A program made the position numbers and the translations under genes. From assembly GCA_002900555.1 (NCBI GenBank), contig MUGD01000002.1:1-48379 (forward strand): a stretch of DNA of 48,379 bases, in the 5' to 3' direction. Source of the stretch: Thermoplasmata archaeon M9B2D. Its GTDB lineage: Archaea; Thermoplasmatota; E2; DHVEG-1. How positions within the stretch are numbered: the stretch's first letter is position 1; the number at the start of each line of letters is the position of its first letter. The notes under the pieces are model-generated. The model made no database searches and was not told the DNA's origin. It saw only the letters and a list, made by a program, of their open reading frames with translations. Shown here one piece after another: positions 18,679-25,930 of the stretch.

Positions 18679-20325
18679 TCAGAATATATCAAGTGCCCGA
18701 GAGATTGCCTTTTCACCCCGATATTCTGGAAGAATTATCGGTGCAGTTTTTTTCAGGTCAATACCTGCTTGATGAAGCATTTTAATATAAGTATCAAGAT
18801 GGTTCAATGTCAATTTCCCTATTTTAGCCTTTTTTACATATTTTGCAGCATAAATACCTGCGCGGCGGCCAAAAACATTGTAGTCAAGCAGTGAGTTTCC
18901 CATAAGCCTGTTTTTACCATGTACCCCACCAGTTACTTCCCCTGCAGCAAACAGACCAGGAACCAGTGTCTCAGTTTTTTCGTTGATTTCAACACCACCG
19001 TTCTGATAATGGAGAGTGGGATATACGAGAATCGGATGTTTAGTCATATCGATATCAAACCGTTTGAATTTTCTAACCTCGCCAGACAATTTTGATGCAC
19101 AGGTCCCCTCGCCATGAATGATATCAATCATCGGTGTATCAAGCCATACACCAGGCATTCCCGTAGGAGTGATTATACCTCGACCTTCTTTACATTCTTG
19201 GATAAACGCTGCCGATTCTACATCACGCGGTTCCAAGGGAAATACGAACGGGTCTCCATCCGCGTTTACTGGTATCGCCCCAAGCCCTCTGATTTTTTCT
19301 GTTGAAAGAATACCAACGATGGGCTCAGGGTATGCATCACCGGTTGGATGAATCTGTATTGTATCAAGATCAAGAAGATTTGCACCAACATGATACGCCA
19401 TTACAAGGCCATCGCCGGTTGCCCCATAGTGATTCGTTGTTGGATAATTTGATAGATGCAGACGACCGGAACCACCTGTAGCAAGAATCGTTGCTTTTGC
19501 CCGGATGATATAATACTCAAAGGTTTCAAGATTAAACGCCACACCTCCAGCGACTCTTCCTTTATCGTCCATAAGAAGCTCAACGACCGGACAAAATTCC
19601 AAAATAGGAATCTTGAGGTTTCGTGCGTTATCACGGATATTTCGTAACAATTCCATTCCTGTATAATCTTTTGCACTATGCATTCGATTCCGACACGTCC
19701 CTCCACCTGATAATTCTTGGAACTCCCCATCTTCATGTCGGTCGTATATGACTCCAAGATCTTCATGCCATTTTATCATTCCTGGTGCATCAAGTGCAAG
19801 CGCACGGGCAAGCTCCGGTTTATTGGTAAAATGTCCGCCACCATAGATATCAAGATAATGAAGAGCAGGGCTATCTTCAGGGCGATCTGCTGCTTGAATT
19901 CCACCTTGTGCCATCATCGAATTTGCATCGCCATGGCGAAGCTTGGTCACTATTAAAATTTTATCACATGCAATACCGGATTCATAGGCAAACAAGGCAG
20001 CAACGGTACCCGCGCCTCCACCACCGATTATCAATAGATCAACATCATAATCAATTTTACTTAAATCAACATCTTTTGGATTAAGAATAGGTTTTGCTTC
20101 TAAAAGATCTACGATGCCATTATAGAACACTTGTCCTTTATCAACACCGATACGTAATTGACGCCGCGTACCTTCCATATAATCTGGGTGGTATTTTGTG
20201 AGGATATCTTCCCGTTCCTTCAAACTCATTGGTTTTACCGGTTGTGACATATTCCGTTTTCGTTTTTCTTCGACAAGAGCAATCGATTTTAACATATAAT
20301 CTGGGTAGCCGTCTGTCAGTTTCAT
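18679..20325 (-). CDS. frdA: fumarate reductase/succinate dehydrogenase flavoprotein (soluble, TfrA-like)
   Basis: FAD subunit (548 aa) interconverting fumarate and succinate. Seen: FAD motif LIIGGGGAG at residues 98-106, NSMMAQGGIQAA (near the covalent/flavin-contact region), IHPTGD, and HGKNRLMGNSLLD near the C-terminus, matching the HGxNRLxGNSL family signature. About 95 residues precede the FAD motif, an N-terminal extension not found in standard SdhA/FrdA. No anchor subunit gene accompanies it, so the enzyme should be cytoplasmic. Two bases separate it from frdB. Direction (fumarate reduction or succinate oxidation) cannot be decided from sequence; the anaerobic context favours fumarate reduction. 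Confidence 0.9.
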   Translation of the reverse strand: MKLTDGYPDYMLKSIALVEEKRKRNMSQPVKPMSLKEREDILTKYHPDYMEGTRRQLRIGVDKGQVFYNGIVDLLEAKPILNPKDVDLSKIDYDVDLLIIGGGGAGTVAALFAYESGIACDKILIVTKLRHGDANSMMAQGGIQAADRPEDSPALHYLDIYGGGHFTNKPELARALALDAPGMIKWHEDLGVIYDRHEDGEFQELSGGGTCRNRMHSAKDYTGMELLRNIRDNARNLKIPILEFCPVVELLMDDKGRVAGGVAFNLETFEYYIIRAKATILATGGSGRLHLSNYPTTNHYGATGDGLVMAYHVGANLLDLDTIQIHPTGDAYPEPIVGILSTEKIRGLGAIPVNADGDPFVFPLEPRDVESAAFIQECKEGRGIITPTGMPGVWLDTPMIDIIHGEGTCASKLSGEVRKFKRFDIDMTKHPILVYPTLHYQNGGVEINEKTETLVPGLFAAGEVTGGVHGKNRLMGNSLLDYNVFGRRAGIYAAKYVKKAKIGKLTLNHLDTYIKMLHQAGIDLKKTAPIILPEYRGEKAISRALDIF

Positions 20326-20327
20326 GG

Positions 20328-21101
20328 TCAGTCGCCCCCGGGAGCCACAAGTTCTTCAGCTTCAATCTTTCGATTTTTGTATAACTCTGTTATTTCTTTT
20401 TTCCCCATTTTCATTAGTCGATCTATTTCATTGTCGTATTTTCGGTCTTCGATTTCTTTCAATCGCTGTATGAGGTTCTTTGATTTTTGATCGAGATATT
20501 TCCCACGGAGACGACGGGCGAGTTGAGATACATGATAATGTTTAATGTCTGCTGGGCATCGCATCGCACAAAGCCCACATTGGATACAATCAAAGGAAAT
20601 TTCAGCACATTTTACGATGTCTCCGCGTATGGCGTTTTGAATGTATTTCATTACTTCGATGTCTTGTGGACATGATTTTGTACATGTATTGCACGAAACG
20701 CAACGTGCGATTTCAGGATACATAGTGATAAGAGTTGTATCTGAAGGCTCAAGTTTATCAATATCATATTCTGCTTTTGAAGCAGGTACAAATGGGAGTT
20801 GAACAAGGTACATTTTATCATCAACGACTTTCTGACATGCAAGATCAAATCCTAATTTTTGTTCATCTTCAATGCGATACACCGTTGAGCATGCGCCACA
20901 AAACCCTGCGCGACAACCACAGCCACGGACAAAACGATAACCAGCGAATTCTAACGCTTTCATAATCGTAAGACCTGCAGGAACTTTGTAGCTTTTTCCC
21001 ATAATAAAAACTTCTACCTCTCCTGCCGATGTTTTGCTATTTTTTGCTTTCTTTTTGTTTCCCAATGATTTTTCAACAACGATTTGATGGCTTTTCGTCA
21101 T
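20328..21101 (-). CDS. frdB: fumarate reductase/succinate dehydrogenase Fe-S subunit (TfrB-like, no CCG domain)
   Basis: Fe-S partner of FrdA, 257 aa, first gene of the long operon. Seen: plant-type [2Fe-2S] motif with Cys 63, 68, 71 and 89; then two [4Fe-4S] motifs, CVSCNTCTKSCP (134-145) and CIQCGLCAMRCP (172-183). The C-terminal 65 residues are charged and helical. Methanogen TfrB carries an additional HdrB-like CCG half; it is absent here, while a separate HdrB is encoded downstream. Upstream GAGAGGAAGG serves as ribosome-binding site. Electron donor unknown; HdrBC or ferredoxin are candidates. Confidence 0.88.
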   Translation of the reverse strand: MTKSHQIVVEKSLGNKKKAKNSKTSAGEVEVFIMGKSYKVPAGLTIMKALEFAGYRFVRGCGCRAGFCGACSTVYRIEDEQKLGFDLACQKVVDDKMYLVQLPFVPASKAEYDIDKLEPSDTTLITMYPEIARCVSCNTCTKSCPQDIEVMKYIQNAIRGDIVKCAEISFDCIQCGLCAMRCPADIKHYHVSQLARRLRGKYLDQKSKNLIQRLKEIEDRKYDNEIDRLMKMGKKEITELYKNRKIEAEELVAPGGD

Positions 21102-21182
21102 AACGCCTTCCTCTCAAGGTATTGGAAAATTTCATAACTAAAAAAAATATTAATTTGTTTATTTCCCAGCTGATGGTGTTTA

Positions 21183-21196
21183 TTGTCATTTGACAA
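21183..21196. promoter_or_regulatory. perfect inverted repeat TTGTCA-TT-TGACAA, candidate operator
   Basis: Six-base perfect arms with a 2-base spacer, about 30 bp upstream of the AT-rich TATA candidate of the minus-strand operon. A near copy lies at the regulator promoter. A site for the adjacent HTH protein is inferred. Confidence 0.45.
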
Positions 21197-21349
21197 CAAG
21201 CCTCGACCCGCAAGTGATAATTGAATATCTATTGTCCCATATAATGTTTTTGGCGTTATTATCAAAAATCTAAAAAATTCCTTAATATTTGTATATTTAT
21301 TTAAAATTTAATTACTTTTTAACCATTTTATCAATTATTTATTTTTCTG

Positions 21350-21364
21350 TTGTTAGAATGACAA
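21350..21364. promoter_or_regulatory. imperfect inverted repeat TTGTTA-GAA-TGACAA, candidate operator
   Basis: Shares the TTGT(C/T)A...TGACAA arms with the repeat at 21183 (one mismatch, spacer 3 instead of 2). It ends 5 bases before the regulator's TATA box, so a bound protein would cover the BRE and block TFB: an autoregulation layout. Confidence 0.4.
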
Positions 21365-21369
21365 TAAGG

Positions 21370-21381
21370 TTTATATATAAA
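21370..21381 (+). promoter_or_regulatory. archaeal TATA box of the HTH regulator, leaderless start
   Basis: TTTATATATAAA, centred about 26 bp before the ATG at 21402. That is the usual TATA-to-transcription-start distance, so the mRNA should begin at or next to the start codon; no Shine-Dalgarno is present, which agrees. Confidence 0.7.
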
Positions 21382-21401
21382 TTTTCCTTCTTTTTATTCA
21401 A

Positions 21402-22490
21402 ATGAAACATTTCGAATTAACATCAAAAGAAAAAACCTTGTTTTATGGGATCATGAAATATCCTCAGCTCACAGACAAGGAACTCTCTGAAAAATTAAGA
21501 CTAAAACATTCGACGGTGACGTCTATACGACATCGATTAAGAGAAAAAGAATTGATCCGAAAACTAAACATACCATATCTTCAGAATACTGGTTGTCAGA
21601 TGCTCGTCGTGATATACACAAATTTCAGCCCATTGATACCACTTCAAGAACGAATTGAAATCACAGAAAAAACCATTGAAATTTTTGAAGAAATCTTTTT
21701 TTCAATTGGAGAACAGGACAAAGGGTTCTCGTTGAGTTTTTCCCAGGAATACGCAACTGTCGGACGTATTAATGATATACGAACTCAGACCTTTGGGGGA
21801 AGGGGACTATTAGAGGATCAATATCCCACTATGGTTGTATTCCCTTTTAACATTAGCAAGATTTATCGGTTCTTTAATTTTGCACCATTGCTTCGGAAAA
21901 GTTTTGCATTACCTGTAGATGAAACAGGAATAGAAAAAAATCTTGCGTTTCACCATACTGAACCTGTCACATTATCGGATACAGAAAAAAATGTGTTTTG
22001 TATGTTGATAAGTTATCCGGAACGGTCCGATAGTGATATTGGAAGAGAAATTGGCGTATCACGTCATACTGTTTCTCGTTTAAGGCGAGGTTTTGAAAGG
22101 CGAAATTTATTCGGAAAACTTTATCTTCCAGATCTCAAAAAACTTGGTTTTGAGATATTAACTTTTTATCATATACGTTTTGATCCTAGGAATCCCCCTA
22201 ATATAGAGAATGATGAAACAGAATTTCTCATGAGTGATTCTACAGTTTTTTTTGCATGTAGAATGTTTGAAGCGGTCATGATAAGCGTATATCATGATTA
22301 TGATGATTATAAAGCTGATTTGATGAAGATAATGCAAATTTTAAAGGAAAATCGATGGATTGCAAGAGATCCTATCATATATACATATGGGTTCAATACA
22401 CTAGTTCATATTAAGGATTTTAAATTTGCTCCAATAACGCATAAAATTGTCGGTTGCGATTTTTGGATTAAAAAGCTCTTAAATATTTGA
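21402..22490 (+). CDS. duplicated winged-HTH transcriptional regulator
   Basis: A 362-aa protein made of two homologous halves (about 7-170 and 191-355). Each begins with an HTH: LTDKELSEKLRLKHSTVTSI (23-42) and SDSDIGREIGVSRHTVSRLR (209-228). Each is followed by matching segments (KLNIPYL and KLYLPDL) and a sensor-like alpha/beta region ending in F-x-FAP (NFAP at 159, KFAP in half 2). So one chain carries two DNA-binding and two effector modules and could bind as a pseudo-dimer. No ligand family is recognised. It is divergent from the frd-kor-hdr operon and 17 bp upstream of sucC, so control of both is likely. The fold is clear; the regulon is inferred. Confidence 0.8.
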   Translation: MKHFELTSKEKTLFYGIMKYPQLTDKELSEKLRLKHSTVTSIRHRLREKELIRKLNIPYLQNTGCQMLVVIYTNFSPLIPLQERIEITEKTIEIFEEIFFSIGEQDKGFSLSFSQEYATVGRINDIRTQTFGGRGLLEDQYPTMVVFPFNISKIYRFFNFAPLLRKSFALPVDETGIEKNLAFHHTEPVTLSDTEKNVFCMLISYPERSDSDIGREIGVSRHTVSRLRRGFERRNLFGKLYLPDLKKLGFEILTFYHIRFDPRNPPNIENDETEFLMSDSTVFFACRMFEAVMISVYHDYDDYKADLMKIMQILKENRWIARDPIIYTYGFNTLVHIKDFKFAPITHKIVGCDFWIKKLLNI

Positions 22491-22507
22491 AGTTGTATGC
22501 CACTGCC

Positions 22508-23611
22508 ATGAAACTTTTTGAGTACCAGGGGAAGCAGCTGTTTGAAAAATGTGATATCGCCGTTCCAAAAGGAAAAATTTTCGAAAGAGAAAATAAAAGA
22601 TTCAATATAAATTTTCCAGTGGTTCTGAAAGCACAGGTTCCTATTGGTGGTCGAGGGAAAGCAGGGGGGATTCAATCAGCTGGCAATGAGAAAGAAGCAC
22701 AAGAAAAAATTGCGTCCATCCTTTCTATGACCATTAGTGGCTATCATGTTGAGAAAGTTCTTGCTGAGGAAAAAATAGCTATCGAGAAAGAGTTGTATCT
22801 TAGCATCGTGCTTGACCGAAGTCATCGAATGCCGTTACTTATGGCAAGCCGTGAAGGCGGCATAGATATAGAAAGTGTTCCTGATGATCAAATCATCAAA
22901 GTATGGGTTAATCCGTTGATCGGGATCCAGTCGTTCCATATCCGTCAAATTCTGACTGGCTTGCAACTTAGTAGGGACGTCGAAAAAGAAGTAAGCCGAA
23001 TTATTTCACGCGTGTATCAACTGTTCCGGGCATACGATTGTGAACTTGTAGAAGTTAATCCTTTGGTTCAAACAAAAGACAACAAAATAATCGCGCTTGA
23101 TGCCAAAGTCATTATCAATGATGATGCATTGTACCGTCATCCTGATATTGTCCCAGAACATGTTGAGCTTACTGCGTTAGAAAAAGATGCAAAAGAAAAA
23201 GGAATTTCGTTTATTCAACTTGAGGGAAATATCGGGGTGATTGCGAATGGGGCAGGACTCACTATGGCGACACTGGATGCGTTAACACATTATCAAGGAC
23301 GCGGCGGTGTATTTTTAGACCTCGGTGGTACCGATGATCCTGGAAAGGTCCAACAGGCATTTGAATTAATGAAGAAAGCAAAACCCAAGGTGATTTTTTT
23401 GAATTTATTTGGTGGGATTACCAAGTGTGATACCGTGGCAAAGGGAGTTAAGGCGGTTATTACCAAGGAAGGAATCCATTGTCCGGTGATTACACGGATT
23501 AAAGGGATGAACGAAGATGCCGCCAAGGAGATTTTAAAAGACGCTGGCTTGATCACTGCAACAAGTTTACAAGATGCAGCCAAAATTACAAGTACAATGG
23601 CAGGTGAATAG
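22508..23611 (+). CDS. sucC: succinate-CoA ligase beta subunit
   Basis: ATP-grasp subunit (367 aa) of succinyl-CoA synthetase. Seen: LFEYQGKQLFE at the start, VVLKAQVPIGGRGKAGGI (nucleotide-binding), ELVEVNPLV (Mg/ATP), and the CoA-ligase domain FLDLGGTDDP and LNLFGGITKCD. The start ATG at 22508 matches the family N-terminus; an upstream TTG frame extension is rejected. It follows the regulator by 17 bp and sucD by 4 bp. It makes ATP or GTP from succinyl-CoA, or succinyl-CoA for KorABCD in the reductive direction. Confidence 0.96.
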   Translation: MKLFEYQGKQLFEKCDIAVPKGKIFERENKRFNINFPVVLKAQVPIGGRGKAGGIQSAGNEKEAQEKIASILSMTISGYHVEKVLAEEKIAIEKELYLSIVLDRSHRMPLLMASREGGIDIESVPDDQIIKVWVNPLIGIQSFHIRQILTGLQLSRDVEKEVSRIISRVYQLFRAYDCELVEVNPLVQTKDNKIIALDAKVIINDDALYRHPDIVPEHVELTALEKDAKEKGISFIQLEGNIGVIANGAGLTMATLDALTHYQGRGGVFLDLGGTDDPGKVQQAFELMKKAKPKVIFLNLFGGITKCDTVAKGVKAVITKEGIHCPVITRIKGMNEDAAKEILKDAGLITATSLQDAAKITSTMAGE

Positions 23612-23615
23612 AGAC

Positions 23616-24482
23616 ATGTCGATTTTTGTTGATAAAAAAAATACTGTTGTTGTGCAGGGAGCAACCGGTCATCAGGGTGTGTTTCATATTGGTGAAATGT
23701 TACGATTTGGCACGAAGGTTGTTGCAGGTGTTACTCCAGGGAAAGCAGGGGAAGATGTTCAGGGTGTCCCAGTCTTTAACACAGTTAGAGATGCTGTTGA
23801 TGAGACCAAGGCAAACACATCGCTTGTATTGGTTCCTGCTCGATTTGCAAAGGACGCGGTCTTTGAAGCATTGGATGCAGGAATACAAACAGTCGTGGTG
23901 ATTACAGAAAATATTCCGTTTCACGATGCCATGGACTTTGTGCATTATGCAAAATATAAGCAAGCGGTACTGATTGGTCCCAACTGCCCGGGTATTGCAA
24001 GTCCAGGGAAAACCAAAATAGGTATTTTACCTGGAGGTATTTTTTTAAAAGGTACAACTGGTGTCGCGAGCCGTTCAGGGACGCTTACATATGAGATTGT
24101 AAACTCATTAAGCGAACGGGGCATTGGTCAGAGCACTTGTGTGGGGCTTGGTGGCGACCCAATTATAGGGACGACATTTATTGATGCTTTGGATGCGTTT
24201 GAGAAAGATACGGAGACAAAAGCTATTGTTTTGGTCGGTGAAATCGGTGGGACTGCTGAAGAGGATGCTGCTGAATACATTACCGAGCATATTCACAAAC
24301 CTGTGTTTGCATTCATTGCAGGCAGGACCGCTCCTCCAGGCAAGAGAATGGGGCATGCTGGTGCCATTATTTCCAGAGGGAAAGGGACCGCTGAATCGAA
24401 GATTAAAGCATTTGAGAAAGCAGGCGTAAAACTAGCTAGTTTTCCGACTGAAATTGCTGACCTTGTTGAGAAATATAGATGA
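23616..24482 (+). CDS. sucD: succinate-CoA ligase alpha subunit
   Basis: CoA-binding subunit (288 aa). Seen: [13 protein letters not shown] (CoA-binding Rossmann), [12 protein letters not shown], and [14 protein letters not shown] holding the phosphohistidine. AGGTGA lies 9 nt before the ATG at 23616, supporting this start over a longer frame into sucC. Confidence 0.96.
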   Translation: MSIFVDKKNTVVVQGATGHQGVFHIGEMLRFGTKVVAGVTPGKAGEDVQGVPVFNTVRDAVDETKANTSLVLVPARFAKDAVFEALDAGIQTVVVITENIPFHDAMDFVHYAKYKQAVLIGPNCPGIASPGKTKIGILPGGIFLKGTTGVASRSGTLTYEIVNSLSERGIGQSTCVGLGGDPIIGTTFIDALDAFEKDTETKAIVLVGEIGGTAEEDAAEYITEHIHKPVFAFIAGRTAPPGKRMGHAGAIISRGKGTAESKIKAFEKAGVKLASFPTEIADLVEKYR

Positions 24483-24527
24483 AAATCTCGCTAGCTCCTC
24501 TACTACAATAATCGAAAAAGAAAAGGA

Positions 24528-24535
24528 TATTTAAA
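24528..24535 (+). promoter_or_regulatory. TATA box for the lipoyl-carrier gene
   Basis: TATTTAAA preceded by a purine-rich BRE-like stretch, about 50 bp before the ATG. It predicts a start near 24555 and a short leader with GGAGGTG, so this gene can be transcribed separately from sucCD. Confidence 0.55.
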
Positions 24536-24577
24536 CCAGAAACGAATAGCATGTAGAAACATGGAGGTGTCTTGTCA

Positions 24578-25012
24578 ATGGCAGTAATTGAAGGATATAA
24601 TTTTCCAGATGAGTTATACTACCATAAAGAGCATGCATGGGTGAAAGTCGAATCTGATGGAACTGTTCGTGTTGGGATGAACGATTTTTATCAGAAAAGC
24701 GCTGGCGATACTACCTACATCGATCTTCCTTTCGAAGGTGATGAGGTCACGCAAGGTGAAACCTGCGGGAAGATCCAATCAGCGAAATGGGTAGGGAAAT
24801 TTGTGTCGCCTGTGTCCGGTGAGATTACCAAGGTTAACACCGGATTAGAGGATGATTGTACATTAATTAATAAAAGCCCGTATGAGAAGGGGTGGATCAT
24901 GGTTGTAAAACCATCCACGTTCGATGAAGAATTACAACAACTTTTCCATGGAACGGCGGTAGAATCCTGGATAAAAAAAGAAATACAAGATGCAGAGAAA
25001 AAGAAGAAATAA
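24578..25012 (+). CDS. GcvH-like lipoate-carrier protein (LbpA-like)
   Basis: A 144-aa single-domain lipoyl protein. The lipoylation site is Lys 70 in IQSAKWVGKFVSPVSGE; the distance to SPVSGE is the same as in glycine-cleavage H protein. Differences from usual GcvH: SAKW replaces the ESVKA-type site, and the C-terminus has an extra helix ending in a run of lysines. No gcvP or gcvT is in the window. GGAGGTG precedes the ATG by 8 nt. Because a lipoate ligase lies in the hdr operon across the divergent promoter, it may be the thiol/disulfide partner of an Hdr, as LbpA is proposed to be in sHdr systems. True H protein remains possible if gcv genes are elsewhere. Confidence 0.87.
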   Translation: MAVIEGYNFPDELYYHKEHAWVKVESDGTVRVGMNDFYQKSAGDTTYIDLPFEGDEVTQGETCGKIQSAKWVGKFVSPVSGEITKVNTGLEDDCTLINKSPYEKGWIMVVKPSTFDEELQQLFHGTAVESWIKKEIQDAEKKKK

Positions 25013-25023
25013 CCGGTATCTTG

Positions 25024-25038
25024 TGAGATGATATCTCA
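25024..25038. terminator. hairpin after the lipoyl-carrier gene
   Basis: TGAGAT/ATCTCA arms with a 3-base loop, starting 11 bp after the stop codon. No strong T tract follows, so termination is only suggested. Confidence 0.3.
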
Positions 25039-25165
25039 TCCTCTCGGAGTCTCTTTTGTCAAACTCATCGCTGCACTGACGAGATGTTTTATTTTAACAT
25101 ATGCATCATTATAAAAAGTATTAAGTAGGGAATGTACGCTATTGATTATGAAGGTGCTATGAAAG

Positions 25166-25369
25166 ATGGTAGTGTATAAAATAATCGATATTGTTGGTAC
25201 ATCCCAAAAAAGTTTTTCAGAAGCGGCTGAAAATGCTGTCATCGAAGCAGCAAAGACTGTACGGAAGATACGACGAGCCGAAGTCACAAAATTTGATGTA
25301 AAAATAGATAATGATAAGTTGATGTTGTACCGTGCTGAACTGAAGATATCTTTTGAAATAGAGCGATAA
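25166..25369 (+). CDS. dodecin-family flavin-binding protein
   Basis: A 67-aa protein with the dodecin signature: VYKIIDIVGTS at the start, then an EAAENAVIEAAKTVR helix and C-terminal strands ending in LKISFEIE. Dodecins form dodecameric shells that store or buffer flavins. The position of the flavin-stacking Trp in characterised dodecins (IRW) reads IRR here, so flavin binding may be weak or altered. It has its own TATA-like box near 25110 and GGTG before the ATG. A flavin buffer would suit a region so rich in flavoenzymes. Confidence 0.9.
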   Translation: MVVYKIIDIVGTSQKSFSEAAENAVIEAAKTVRKIRRAEVTKFDVKIDNDKLMLYRAELKISFEIER

Positions 25370-25384
25370 AACCCTATCACATAT

Positions 25385-25930
25385 CTACTCTAGTTGCCTA
25401 TAAATTGATTTACCAAAAGCATCCATAGCGACGATGAGGGGGCCGAATTCTTTTACAGTGAAAATCCAGACGGCTTCCGGCATCCCGAATTCTTCAAGCC
25501 AATACACTGCTTGTGTATTTTTAATACGTTCTGCAGCTAAGGCCCCTGCACCACCGGTGTATGCGGTGTAAACGGCGCTATGTCTCTGTAACGCTTTCTT
25601 GGTTTTTTCTCCCATACCACCTTTACCAATGATAATGTGTACCCCGAATTTTTCTATGAATTTATCTTCAAATAGCTCCATCCTTCCGCTGGTTGTCGGT
25701 CCGGCAGAAACCACCTCCCAGCCATTGGGAGTTTTTTTCATAAGCGGTCCACAATGGTACAGCGCCATCGACGAAGGATCAAACGGGAGGTTGTTTTTTT
25801 CTTTCTCAAGCATCGTTTTGTGGGCTTCGTCTCTTGCAGTAAAAATATCACCTGTGATGTAAAGAACATCGCCAATATGCAATTTTTTAATTAAATCTGG
25901 TGAAACCGGTAAAGTTAGATGATATTCCAT
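25385..25930 (-). CDS. class I fumarate hydratase, beta subunit (C-terminal type)
   Basis: Second half (181 aa) of the two-subunit, [4Fe-4S]-dependent fumarase. Seen: SAGPTTSGRME, IGKGGMGEKT and YTGGAGALAAERI, standard for the Fumerase_C domain. It directly follows the alpha gene with no gap; GGTGG before the ATG. It hydrates fumarate to malate, next to Frd in the pathway. A tartrate dehydratase cannot be excluded by sequence alone. Confidence 0.93.
   Translation of the reverse strand: MEYHLTLPVSPDLIKKLHIGDVLYITGDIFTARDEAHKTMLEKEKNNLPFDPSSMALYHCGPLMKKTPNGWEVVSAGPTTSGRMELFEDKFIEKFGVHIIIGKGGMGEKTKKALQRHSAVYTAYTGGAGALAAERIKNTQAVYWLEEFGMPEAVWIFTVKEFGPLIVAMDAFGKSIYRQLE

Larger units (their letters stand above)
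21102..21401. promoter_or_regulatory. divergent intergenic promoter region, operon versus regulator
   Basis: A 300-bp AT-rich region without a gene. It holds the probable promoter of the 19-gene minus-strand operon (TATA-like AT tract around 21143-21155, then a GAGAGG ribosome-binding site) and that of the plus-strand regulator. Two related inverted repeats lie next to the two promoters, at 21183-21196 and 21350-21364. No small ORF or RNA gene is evident. Confidence 0.7.

Noticed and set aside
18679..21101. Standard membrane succinate dehydrogenase (SdhABCD)
   Set aside because: No anchor genes or hydrophobic subunit next to it, and the Fe-S subunit has two [4Fe-4S] motifs in a TfrB-like pattern rather than the SdhB [2Fe-2S]/[4Fe-4S]/[3Fe-4S] set.
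24578..25012. Plain glycine-cleavage H protein as the sole explanation
   Set aside because: Not excluded, but no gcvP/gcvT is present, the lipoyl site context and C-terminal helix differ, and a ligase is embedded in the hdr operon; kept as the alternative call.
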